In this document: piece after piece, positions 30,305 through 40,752 of the stretch
Layout of the letters: every line of letters starts with the position of its first letter
Numbering within the stretch: the first letter of the stretch is position 1
From: Costus lasius
Lineage: Eukaryota > Streptophyta > Magnoliopsida > Zingiberales > Costaceae
Assembly: GCA_027563935.2 (NCBI GenBank)
Contig: CM050447.1
Coordinates: 12,430,501 to 12,494,500 of the forward strand
DNA: 64,000 bases
Reading direction: 5' to 3'
Notes under the pieces: model-generated
The model's input: the letters and a program-made list of their open reading frames with translations, nothing else
What the model was told of the DNA's origin: nothing
Database searches by the model: none
Program-made: the position numbers and the translations under genes

Positions 30305-30628
30305 TGTTTACTATACTTTTTTTAATATATTATTCAGGTTTGCGGGTACCTATTTTATCTTATTCGAAATTTGATCATTATTAGGGTATTATAGGGTCGA
30401 GTACCCGAATATTAATCGAGTAACAATATATATATATAGGTTGAAATTTAATATGATAGATATTTAAGTCGGGTATTTATAGGGTTCGAGTATTAAACAG
30501 GTAGTTAAATTTTTAATATGGTAGGATATGAGTAGAGGTTCTAAAAAATAAACGGATAGTTATTCGGGTACGAATAATAAAATAGTTATTCGAAAAAAAT
30601 ATGAATACCCTACCCACTATCATCCCTA
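30048..30628. mobile_element. Non-autonomous hAT element with 8-bp target duplication
   Basis: Left end TAGGGATGACAATTGGGTA and right end TACCCACTATCATCCCTA form inverted termini. The flanks are a perfect 8-bp duplication ATCCATCT (30040-30047 and 30629-30636). The 581-bp element has no coding potential and is rich in GGGTA/TACCC words. The TAGGG terminus and 8-bp duplication are diagnostic of hAT superfamily MITEs. Confidence 0.93.
30229..30301. repeat. (AT)n microsatellite inside hAT element
   Basis: An uninterrupted AT dinucleotide tract of about 73 bp lies within the 30048-30628 element, with a shorter ATATATAT tract near 30430. Confidence 0.95.
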
Positions 30629-30636
30629 ATCCATCT

Positions 30637-32324
30637 TACTATGCATGCTTCCCTGAAGAACATATTGCCATCAATAGACTATTCTTTCATAGCCCAGACA
30701 GTTTTCTTTGTTATTCCTTCCTCTTGTGGTCATTGGCTGATGTGCCCTCATAAGCTCTATATTCTCTTTAATGGCCTTTCAGCAAGAATAGACTACATCA
30801 CTTTACCTTGTCTCACCAACAAATACTAATTAATTTATATCTTTCATTTAAAGATTATATATATGTATATATATATTCACAAATGTATGAGGTGGCCTTG
30901 GTCGATGAATATGATGATGCCATCAGTGGCATTCATGATGGAGGGTGAATCTACTTTGACTAAGAAAAATCACTCAAGAATTATGTTTAGTTGGTGATGA
31001 TTTGACCTTTATAGAAGTCTTTGGAAGGTCTATTTTTTCATCATGATGTATATTTTCCAAGGAAAAAAAACATAAAATTAGTTAGCTAAGCGGAAAGAGA
31101 TATATACTTGGAAGAAAAGTCTACAATACTACAACTAGTTTTGAGATCTCCATCAATATTATTAAGGGCAAGCATAGCCTCATTAGCTTCACAAAAACAA
31201 AATTAGTCAGAAACATTACTTGGACTTGGCAACTATATAGGAGTGGAGAAAGGGAGATAGGCTACCTATTTTCTTGCTGATGCCATACTTACACGCCATA
31301 ATATTCACCATATATATCTAGGGTTATGTTTCAATAATTTTTTTATAAAAAAATAAAATAAAACATGTCTATTTCCTAATCTTGTGTGTAAATGTCATAT
31401 ATAAATAAACATATTTTAAAATTGTAAATATAAAAGAAAAAAAAACAAATGCCTCTCTAATAAGTATTTTAGTAATAAGAGCTTTTTGTCATAGTTGCTT
31501 ATAGATAACTTTTTGGATAAATTTTGATTTATGTAGTGACTTTGAATGATCGTAATGAACTCTTTTGCACACTAGTATCATCACATCAAAAGTCACTCTT
31601 ATTTAAAACCTTAATTTTGAAGATGTTTGAATTGTACATATACTTGGAAGCTAGCAATAAAATGAACTTACTATATGTTAACAAAAATACTAATATACAC
31701 CATAACACTTTCTTTAGTCCAAGAGACGGGATACCGTGCTAATCGCATGATAACACTCTAGATTTCTTAAAATTTTTAGAAAGATTTGACTCCCTAGAAA
31801 ATGCACCCATCAAACACTTCCCATCGTCATAAATTTCGATGATTATGAAAGTCCAAATATAGAATTAAAGAAAAATAATATTCAACATCAAATAACATAT
31901 ATAAATTGTTGAAGGGAGAGGATTTTATCAAGGAAGTTAAGATAATGCATATAATTAATAATTAATTAACCTAAAATATATAAAGTAAGCTTAAAGGATA
32001 GAAAGGTGCATTTGATAGGGAAGTTGAGAAGGACTAATCTTTGCCAAACCGCACAATGAGTTGCAAAGGAGCTTTATTGAAAGATACAATGCTAGCTAAC
32101 CCCACTTTGTTGTGTAAAACTAACAAAAATGACTTGCCATCCAAACCCTAATTCCTCAATATCCTTTACCTTGTGTTAATTTATCCTCCCCTCCCTCATC
32201 CTTCTCCCAAGCACACTAAACCCTTCTCATCCTCCTCCCCTCCCTACTGAGTCAGATCACCTACTCATGAATTTCTATTAGCTTGTGGAAGAACAGACTG
32301 ATAATTTCCTTTAGTTATCGATCG
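30637..32324. other. Intergenic, MYB upstream region
   Basis: AT-rich, with no domain-bearing frame. The last 200 bases become C/T-rich (CCTCCCCTCCCTCATCC) before the MYB ATG. No clear TATA box. Confidence 0.5.
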
Positions 32325-33371
32325 ATGGGTTCGATGATATCGGACGACACGAAGCGATGCCTTAGAGGCCACTGGAGACCCGAGGAAGATGAGAAGCTGA
32401 CGCAGCTCGTGGAGCAGTTTGGTCCTCAGAATTGGAACTCGATCGCTGAGAAACTTCAAGGCCGATCAGGTGAGAGTTGATCCTTTGTTAGGGATGAGAG
32501 AGTTCTATTGATCAGATCAATTGATGGTTTCTCTTTCAAAGATTCATGTGGTCGTTTGACGTTTGAAAAGAGTACCAACCAATTCCAACCTTGTTAATCA
32601 TCTCTCTCTCTCTCTCTCTCTCTCTCACAGAGATAAACAGTAGAATTAATTGAATGGATTGCAGGTAAGAGCTGTCGATTGAGGTGGTTTAACCAACTCA
32701 ACCCAAGAATCAACAAGAGGCCGTTCACCGAGGACGAGGAGGACCGGCTCCTGGCGGCGCACCGGATCCACGGGAACAAGTGGGCGCTCATGGCCCGCCT
32801 CTTCCCCGGGAGGACCGACAACGCCGTCAAGAATCACTGGCACGTCGTCATGGCGCGACGGCAGCGAGAACGATCAAGGCGCTCTCCTTCCCATCCTCCT
32901 CCTCCTCCTCCTCCTCCGCGTCGGATGCTAAGATACGCCGCCCGCGGCGGCGGTTCCGTTGACTGTCTCTTCACTAGTCAGGAGTATTTGCAGTTTGACG
33001 TGAAGGCAGACAAGGCGACGTTCAAATTTGACCAGTACCACGAGAACAACTACGAGTGCAATGGCGGCGGCGGCGGCTACAAATGTAATTATGATTCGTT
33101 CAAGGCTTGCAGCGTCCAGCGTGCCCACACTTCTCCGACGATCAGTTCCGGCGGCTTCTTAGGAGGCGGCGCCGGCGGTGGAGCTGGATGTGAAGATTCT
33201 AACAAAGTTCTCTCGAGTGCTGGGAATAGTAGTGCGGATAATTCGATAGTCATTTCGATGAAGCCTAATTATGATGATGAGCATGTCCACGATGGTGGAT
33301 GCTTGAACAAGGAGAACAAGGAGGTGGTAATTCCCTTCATAGACTTTTTAGGTGTTGGAATGGCTACTTAG
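32325..33371 (+). CDS. R2R3-MYB transcription factor, subgroup 21-like (2 exons)
   Basis: Exons 32325-32469 and 32665-33371 join in frame (G|GT) to 283 residues. R2 runs from [20 protein letters not shown] to [14 protein letters not shown] with the three spaced Trp. R3 follows ([44 protein letters not shown]), with the usual aromatic substitution (Phe) for its first Trp. The C-terminus ends [14 protein letters not shown], the FIDFLGVG tail typical of the MYB52/54/105/117 clade. Members act in organ-boundary formation, axillary meristems or secondary walls; which one applies here cannot be read from sequence. Pro and Gly runs lie after R3. The single intron, inside the R2 repeat, carries a (TC)14 microsatellite. 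A nuclear DNA-binding activator or repressor is expected. Confidence 0.95.
32601..32628. repeat. (TC)14 microsatellite in MYB intron
   Basis: Fourteen uninterrupted TC units lie 36 bases before the exon 2 acceptor and extend its polypyrimidine tract. Confidence 0.95.
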
Positions 33372-33551
33372 AGTCTTCTAATCTAATCAATTCTCAAGCA
33401 ACAAAATTCAAGTAGGCTAGCCCAATGTATGACCAAGTGCCCTATAACATTATAGGGTAGGGTGCACATTTCGAACGACAAAATGTATAATCTATTTAAC
33501 TTATTTTTGATAATATATCAAAGAGGATGAAAGCGAAATTCCTCGAATTAA

Positions 33552-33940
33552 GAGACTGTTTGCTTCACTTTAAAGGTGATTTTAAGTAAAAAGCAGTTAG
33601 AAGTAATGAAAAACAAAAGTAGTAAAAAAATAGAAGTTGAAAAAATTACAATTTGATGCTTTTACAACTTCTGCTTCTTTAAAAAAATAATCTATATAAT
33701 TTTGTTTAAAATTTTAGATATTATTATTTTAAATAACTTAAAATTATATTACTAAAAGAAAATAAAATATATTATTATTTTAAATAATTTTAAATAATTT
33801 ATTTATTTATTATTTTAAATTTTAATAGTAGTTAAAAGTTATTAATCAAACATCTTATAAATTTTAAAAATGTAGTATAATACAGTGCAGCACAGTTTAG
33901 CACAATTATGAAACTATTAACAGTGGGATCAAATAAGCCC
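33552..33940. mobile_element. Possible PIF/Harbinger-like MITE
   Basis: Left end GAGACTGTTTGCTTC and right end GATCAAATAAGCCC are weak inverted repeats (about 7 of 11). TAA lies on both sides (33549-33551 and 33941-33943). The interior is AT-rich and non-coding. It resembles the better-preserved GTTTG-ended elements at 35288 and 36966. Confidence 0.55.
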
Positions 33941-34081
33941 TAAGTAGTAGAAGGGAGACCTTAATTAGATGTTGATTTTTTTTTTATTTTGTATATTTTG
34001 TTTCGTCAATTAGGAAGATGAACACAACCAATAGCACATGATACATTGTTTTGATTCCTTACAATATGGAGTAATGGTCAT

Positions 34082-34602
34082 TAGGGCTGTGCATGGGCGG
34101 TTAACCGAATCGGTTAACCAAGTCAACTGGTTAACCGAATCGGTTTGACCGGTTAACCGGTCAAACGGTTAACCAGTCAACCGGTTAACCGGTCGGTTAA
34201 CCACCGGTTAACCGGTCGGTTAACCACCGGTTAACCGGTCATAAATTTTTTTTCCTAAATTATCTCATTTGATCGGTTAACCGCTAGTTTTCGGTTAATC
34301 TATTCGGTTAACCGCTAGTTTTTCGGTTAACCACCGGTTAACTGATTCGATTAATTATATAAATAATATTATTTTAATATAAAATATTTATTTTTTTATA
34401 TAAATAAATATTTTATATACCGGTTTGGTCGGTTAACCGGCGGTTCGGCCAAGTCCAGAATCGTAACCGAACCGGTAACCGTTGGAATCACCGAAAAACC
34501 GACCGGTTAAGGAACCGTTGATTCGGTTAACCGGAAAACCAGTTCAGTTCGGTTTAGTTAACCGCGGTTTGATGGTTCCAACGATTTTTTTGAACACCCC
34601 TA
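34082..34602. mobile_element. Non-autonomous hAT element rich in GGTTAACC
   Basis: Left end TAGGGCTGTGCATGG and right end TTTGAACACCCCTA are flanked by a perfect 8-bp duplication ATGGTCAT (34074-34081 and 34603-34610). The 521-bp interior is a dense array of CGGTTAACCG palindromes on both halves with an AT-rich core. No coding capacity. Confidence 0.93.
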
Positions 34603-34610
34603 ATGGTCAT

Positions 34611-35284
34611 GCATAGACTAACCATTTATGAAATTATCTATGGTGATAATATCATAAATTTTCTATGCGTTGCGCAACTATGAACTATAAATGATTTTCG
34701 TTATGTTTACGGAACGAAAGATCATCATGCATGTTTCAATTACATAGATTTAATAGAACTTTCACATTTAAGTTGAGTCAATTAAGATAAATGGGTACAT
34801 TACTTAATTTGAAACATGTACTTTAATAGCAAGGCTCGGCCCACGGCCCACGGGCTACTAATTGATCACAAATATTCTTTGAAGTTTCTACTACTGAAAA
34901 ATTTTAATGAAATATAGAAACTAATAAATTGTTTTGTTATCATCACTAAAACATAAAAACATATTTTATAAAATAGTATAAATAATAAAATCTTTAAAAA
35001 GTTAGAAAGATTTAAAAATTAAAGAGTAAAAAACATCATTACAAAAAAAAAATCAAATGAACCTAAAAACAAAAGGTTAGACTAGTGTGGATTTTATGCT
35101 TACAACAAAATCTTGAAAATTTATATTAAATTTATCGAACTAAATTTATTAATTTTATCAATAAATTATTCTCATAAAATATGATGTGTCATGTGAAAAA
35201 AAACATAGATAGTAGTTCTTTAGGTATATAAAATTGTGTCACATTGCTATCAGGCTCACCAAGTTAATGGATTACTCTACTCAT
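34611..35284. other. AT-rich intergenic sequence
   Basis: No frames or motifs of note lie between two transposons. Confidence 0.5.
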
Positions 35285-35718
35285 TAAGGGTCTGTTTGAT
35301 ATAGCTGAAGCTTTTAGTTTCTACTGGTTAAGAAAGTACTAATTAAAAAAATAGCTGGCTGGAAAAACTAGGTGATGTTTGGATAAATAGCTGTGCTGGT
35401 CAGCTATTTATCATCTTGCTTTAAATTAAAAACAAATTTAAAACAAAGAACATCTTAAGCTAATTACTATCCTGTTTTAAATAGGATGAATGGTATCACA
35501 ATTCTCAGGCAGCTTTGGATAAATGAGTAGTGAAAAATATGCTAACAATGCTTCAGGATTACCGAGAGCGATGTGCTAACAATGCTTCAGGAGAGCCTGA
35601 ATATGTGGTAAAATTGCTAACAATTCTAATAATTCTCCGGCAGCTTTCTTGTCAAAGCATTACCGAGAGGTCAATGCCGGATTTGATTTGGAAAGCATTA
35701 CCGAGAGAGTTCTCTGGG

Positions 35719-36282
35719 TAGGTGTGTTCATGGTTCGGTTAACTGAATCGTTGATCATGGTCAACCGGTTAACCGAACTAATCGGTTCGAAAAAATCATG
35801 AACCATTCTCGAACCATTAGACCGGTTAACCGGTCAAACGGTTAACCGGGACCGGTTAACCATGGTTAATCGATTATAATTTATTTACTAAAATTTATTT
35901 TAAAAAATTGACTTTGACTATTAAATATTTTAAAAAATTAATTTTTAAACTAACTTTAATTATTAAATATTATTATTTGATAATTATATATGTAAAATAA
36001 TTAATTTTTAAGTTATAGTGAATGAGTTTTGAACTCATGACCTACTAATTACAAAATAACCTTTAACCATTACACTAGATATACAATCAAAATTATTTTG
36101 AGATATATATATATATATATATATCGGTCGGTTCGGTTAACCGGTGAAATTTTTTTCCCCGAACCGTAACTGAACCGAACCGAACCATTATACCCAAAAA
36201 ACTGACCATGAACCGAACCGATCCATTCGGTTAACCACCCATTCGGTTCGGTTCGGTTCGGTCGATTTTTTGAACAGCCCTA
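35719..36282. mobile_element. Nested non-autonomous hAT element, GGTTAACCG family
   Basis: Left end TAGGTGTGTTCATGGTTCGG and right end TTTTTTGAACAGCCCTA. The flanks share CTCTGGG (35712-35718 and 36283-36289), 7 bases of an expected 8-bp duplication. The interior carries the same GGTTAACCGG words as the 34082-34602 element, so both belong to related families. It contains a short (AT)n tract near 36105-36124. Confidence 0.85.
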
Positions 36283-36289
36283 CTCTGGG

Positions 36290-36760
36290 GTTAGCGGCGA
36301 CAAGGCAGAGCGACAGTGAGGCAGAGCAGATCTGATAGGCGACGTGAAGGTAGAGCGATGGCGGCGCAGAGCGGTGTCGAGACAACAGCGTGTCACGACA
36401 TAGGGCGTCGAAACAGGGCGACGACGCCAGCAGAGTCGAGGCACCAGCATGTCACGAGCTAGGGCATCGAGACATAACGACGGCGGTGAGCGGAGTTGTC
36501 ATGAGCTAGGGCATCAAGACAGCGACAGGGGCAAGCGGCGTCGAGAAAGTAGCGTGTCACGAGCTCTGGTGTCGAAACAAAGCGGCGGCGGCGAGAGAGT
36601 TCGCGTCGCTAGCTAGGGCATGGAGATAGTGCGACGGCAGCTTTGGCGGCGGCAGGAGAGAGCTTCGACGGCGGTGAGAGAGAGCTTCGGCAACTTCAAC
36701 TGCAGCGTGAGAGAGCTTCGGCTGCGGGGAGAGTCGCGAGCGAGAATCGGGGGAGAAGAG
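36290..36760. repeat. GC-rich degenerate repeat inside the Harbinger-like element
   Basis: Units containing GTCACGAGCTAGGGCATCGA recur at about 36392, 36451, 36498, 36556 and 36605 with spacing of 47-59 bases, separated by GCGACGGCGGC-type sequence. It contrasts sharply with the AT-rich surroundings. No sustained reading frame. Confidence 0.7.
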
Positions 36761-36965
36761 GATTTGGTAAAGTTACTGTGCTTTTGACTATTGACCGGTC
36801 AGAAGCAGCCTAGAAGCAGGGAGGAGTGCGCTTCTGTGGAGAGCAGCTGGGTAGCCAAACAGAGTAGCTTCTTCAAATCAGCGTTTTCGGCCAGCAGAAG
36901 CAGCTTATAAGCTGCGCCAAACGGGCCCTAAGTGAGTCATAACAAATAATATCAGAGAAAATTTA

Positions 36966-37246
36966 GGATCCGTTTGGCATAGTTAAAATTTTAACTTTTG
37001 TTGATTGAAAAAATACTGGTTGAAAAGGAGCTGACTGGAAAAGTTTTAAAGTGTTTTGGTAAAATCAGCTTTTTAACCAACTAGCAGCTTTGACTAACCA
37101 TTAGCAGAGCATAATAGCTTTTCAAAGAAGTAGCTGTTTCTGGGTTCTAAACCCAAAAGCTGAGAACGAAACACTCCAGCTTCTAAAAATCTACTTTTGC
37201 TAGTAGCAAAAGCAAAAGCAGCTGAAAAGCTACGCCAAACGCACCC
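36966..37246. mobile_element. 281-bp PIF/Harbinger (Tourist-like) MITE
   Basis: Left end GGATCCGTTTGGCATAG and right end CTACGCCAAACGCACCC are inverted repeats. TTA duplicates on both sides (36963-36965 and 37247-37249). The interior is rich in AGCTTTT/AAAAGCT words. It is the same type as the element ending at 36928, only 37 bases away. Confidence 0.88.
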
Positions 37247-37249
37247 TTA

Positions 37250-40200
37250 ATCCTAAGCATAGTGAGAAGTCAATATGAAAATGCAATAGTGGATGATAGT
37301 CACTATTGGGTTGATCTCATAGGGATGATTTCTAAACATGTGTTAGGGTTTGGGCTTGACGAGGACATAAAATTTAAGCAAAGTAAATTATAATTTTTCA
37401 ATTTAGTCCTATATTAAATGTGAAATAAAAAATATAATATATAAAACTCACTGGATTTATTAAAATAATTAACTTTAACACTCACATGTTCATCCTATCC
37501 AATCAGCCGCTGCCTAAGGCCAGCCGGTCACTGCGAATACTTTCTCGTGTCGCATGCGTTGAATGGCAGATACAATACTGTGTACGTGGATCCTGCATGC
37601 GCCACGCACAGCCTTTTTATAATAATTAGGCCGACGAGGCGACGACGACCCGCGCATTCCGTCGCGTCCCAACTCTTGCCTCAACTAACCCATTAACGCG
37701 CCGCGTCACGCTCACCGCGACTCACCCACCGATTCATCGATGCGGCCCGGACGCGACTCGTGTCCGTTCCATTATTCCCGTCGCCCTCCTCACCGATCCT
37801 GATTTGATGCCTCCGATTGCGGCCTCCTCAAGTTAATTCATGACACGACAACGACTCCAAATTACACCTCATTTTTAATTTTTGTTTCTCGTGCAATAAT
37901 TAATTAAGCTAAAATCGCCAACGTGAATTAATCCGCAGCCGCAGCCCAACATGTGGCCATGTGCGGTGCACGTGATCCTGCCCACATGCTGGCCGGCCAT
38001 TTCCATCCATGAATAATACGTTGGTGTTTATTTTATTGTCTTTCCTTGTATGCAGCATGTGCGTCCATTAATTAAACCTGTACTTACGTGTTTCGCGTAC
38101 ACACATTTGTTTTATGCGGACGAGCCCATGATCCAGCAGAACAGAACAAGATCTTGTGCGCCCCAGAATTTCCTATTTTCTAATTTTCTTAATTTATAAA
38201 TGTAACTATTATAAATAAGAAAACCAATTCAATGCACGTAAATAATCTGGCACATGCGTTGAACCTGGACACGTCTTCCAGGCTGGTGGGGCCCACGGGT
38301 GGCTAGAGAGATATTGACGGCCGAGTGAGCTGGCAGAACGTGGGAATTTTAAAAAATGGGAAAAAATTAATTAAAGGAAAAATAAAGGAGAAGGGGAGGT
38401 GAGATGGCCGGACGCATGTGACAGGTTCCGAACTCTGACGTCGCCGTCGCCGTCTTGTCCGCTACCGTCGATGATTGTCACGGGTCGTGATAATCTCGAT
38501 TAATAATAGCTAATTAAGAACTAATCGCACGAGAGTAACCGGTCGGTAAATATTGATTGTACGGTTTACGTACGGCCGTCCGTTTGGAGCACGAATCTTA
38601 ACTGACAGGTGGCGTGAGCCGGTGATGATAGGCCGACGTGCTTATCCCGGCACATGGGTCCCTCTGGCGCCACGTGACGCGGCGTTGAGAGCCCGTCGTG
38701 CTTATCTCGGACATGTGCGGCAGACGCGCGGAGAGAGGTTCAATAATGCTCAGTGTGCGGTACATGCATGATTGTCTGGTGTGTACCATCATATCAATTT
38801 TCCTTTTTAATTTTATGTTTTTAAAATTTTTTATTGTGGGAAACGATCTTAATTTACTAGTATTAAAAAAACACATGTGACTTTATGTGAAATTTAATGG
38901 TTAACTAAAATCTGATACTTAATCGTACTGAAAAAACTAGTTAATTATTATTATAGATTATTTACTTAATTATATAAAATATATTAGTTAATAAAAAAAA
39001 ATAATTAATTGTATTAATAAACTATTTAACCAATTTAATGGTATATACAATTTGGGATAAGAAAAAAATTTATGTTTTAAGTAACCAAGTCGTAAACACC
39101 CCTATTCGAGAATATTTTTTCGAGAGATAAAAAGCAATGGTGAAGATTGTTCGAATGAGCTTAATCAAATTGCCTTTGGTGAAACTTTTTGTATTAATCA
39201 AATTTTGATTGTGATTCATCTCTTACATTTCGACTGCTCTTTAAAGCTAGGTTTTTTAGCTTCCTCAATGAAGAACTCCACCAAATGGATCTACTATCTA
39301 TTAAATTAAATAAGATGGTGGTTGGTATGTACCAATCAATATTAAAAAAATATATTTTTCAAGCATGATTGACTAGGTACCATAATTACATATATTTTAA
39401 AATTGCCAATTAGTTTATTAATAATATACATTTTTAATAAAAAAAATCATAATTTTTATGCATTTAAATTTTAAAATATTTTATATTAATTACTGATGCA
39501 ATTTAGTTAATTAATTATTTTTAATGCTTAGAAAGTCCAAACCATGCATTAATGAGAAATACACGAAATTTTGTAATTTATTAATTTTCCTGGCTAGGAA
39601 AAAATCATTTTTTGATGCAAAAATGACTGCTGATCGCATCTTTTTTGGATCAATATAATTAAAAAAAATACGCTCCAATAATTGCTCATGTCACGAGGCC
39701 AATAATAGCCTTTACTTATTTGCAAGTTGTGGCTGGGGCAGACTCCAGTCACGAATTAAGATAAGGATCAAGGTGTAGCGGTAGCCGGTAATGGTAATTG
39801 GTAAGTGTGAAGTTAACAGGCTGGCCACGTCAAATTAGTGCGTGACTCACGTGCTTCATCAGCTTAAATGTGTTTGTTATGACCATTATTGTGTCATTAA
39901 TTTAATTTAATTACTTTCCACGCCCACCTACATGTCAAATTAACGGCTCAAATTAAACAATTATGGTGATTAATTGTTGATTAATTAATTAAGATCCATA
40001 AATCCGGGTCTGGACCAGAATTAGATCCATGAAACCCAGCAATCATGCACGCGGGCAACGACTTCCGTAGCGACTCAGATCGCGAGGATGCATAAAAAAT
40101 GTTTTCCGCGAGAGCGCTCTCGCGCGGCCATTAGTTGTGAATCACGTCGCGGGGAGCAGGAAGCTGCGACGGTCGCAGCAGGTGGAGCCGCCGGGGGCCC

Positions 40201-40645
40201 GCGACCGTGACGACAGGACTGCCCGCCACGGTGTGCTGGGGCCCGCGAAGTTAAGCGTGGGATTCTATTTTTCGCGTACGCCCATCGATGGCTCAGCGGC
40301 CACACCAATCGCCGCTTGGGGTGGGGCTGAGGGAAGATTCATTTGCGGGCCCAATGGGGATATACCTTTTCGGCTAATAGAAAGGGTGGTAATTGTTGCG
40401 AGTGATTAGGGCGGGGTGTGTGTGGGGTTAGCCCGATGTATTTTATAATATTTTCCTTCCGCGGGGAAAAACTGGCATTTAAATGAATGATTTATTCACC
40501 AGCCAACTTGCTTACGGTGGGGTCCATTTGTACCAACGATTAGGATTGGATCTCGAATTCCTCCAAACGATCTCACCCGTCCGTGTCGTCGCCGGGGTAG
40601 TCCACGGTGAGCCAATGCGACCGATCACGCCTCCCGCGCGCGCGC
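37250..40645. other. Long intergenic region with GC-rich islands
   Basis: No gene recognised. Two GC-rich stretches stand out: 37500-37800 (many CG dinucleotides) and 38540-38770. The second holds GCCACGTGACG (a G-box/ABRE-like core) and two related segments, GACGTGCTTATCCCGGCACATG and GTCGTGCTTATCTCGGACATG. The 40030-40420 segment is also GC-rich. Frames at 38553-38771 and 40137-40409 lack domains and are probably chance. Between these islands the DNA is AT-rich with TTAATTAATT words. Confidence 0.5.
38660..38690. promoter_or_regulatory. G-box/ABRE-like element (CCACGTGAC)
   Basis: GCGCCACGTGACGCGG contains a palindromic CACGTG core with the ACGTGAC extension bound by plant bZIP/bHLH factors in general. 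It lies about 2 kb upstream of the mutase-family gene; any target is unknown. Confidence 0.35.
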
Positions 40646-40652
40646 TATAAAA
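40646..40652 (+). promoter_or_regulatory. TATA box (TATAAAA)
   Basis: TATAAAA in a CG-rich context (CGCGCGCTATAAAATGCCG) lies 101 bases before the ATG at 40753. A C/T-rich leader follows. Confidence 0.75.
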
Positions 40653-40752
40653 TGCCGCCCTCTCCTTTCCTCACTTCCCACCCCCCTTTCGAGCTCCTTC
40701 TTCGTCTGTTCTTCTTCCTCCTTCGTTTTCCTAGCCTAAAGGCATCCCACAG

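Larger units (their letters stand above)
35288..36928. mobile_element. PIF/Harbinger-like element, interrupted by a hAT insertion
   Basis: Left end GGGTCTGTTTGATATAGCTG and right end CGCCAAACGGGCCC are inverted repeats (9 of 11 at the tips). TAA flanks both ends (35285-35287 and 36929-36931). The interior contains the complete hAT element 35719-36282 and a GC-rich repeat stretch (36290-36760). Without the insertion the element is about 1.07 kb. No transposase frame was recognised, so it is non-autonomous. Confidence 0.75.

Noticed and set aside
32594..32843. Minus-strand frames over the MYB exon 2
   Set aside because: Antisense shadows of the GC-rich R3 coding sequence and the TC microsatellite.
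40137..40409. GC-rich frame before the mutase-family gene
   Set aside because: No domain or start context, and it lies upstream of a clear TATA box serving the real gene.
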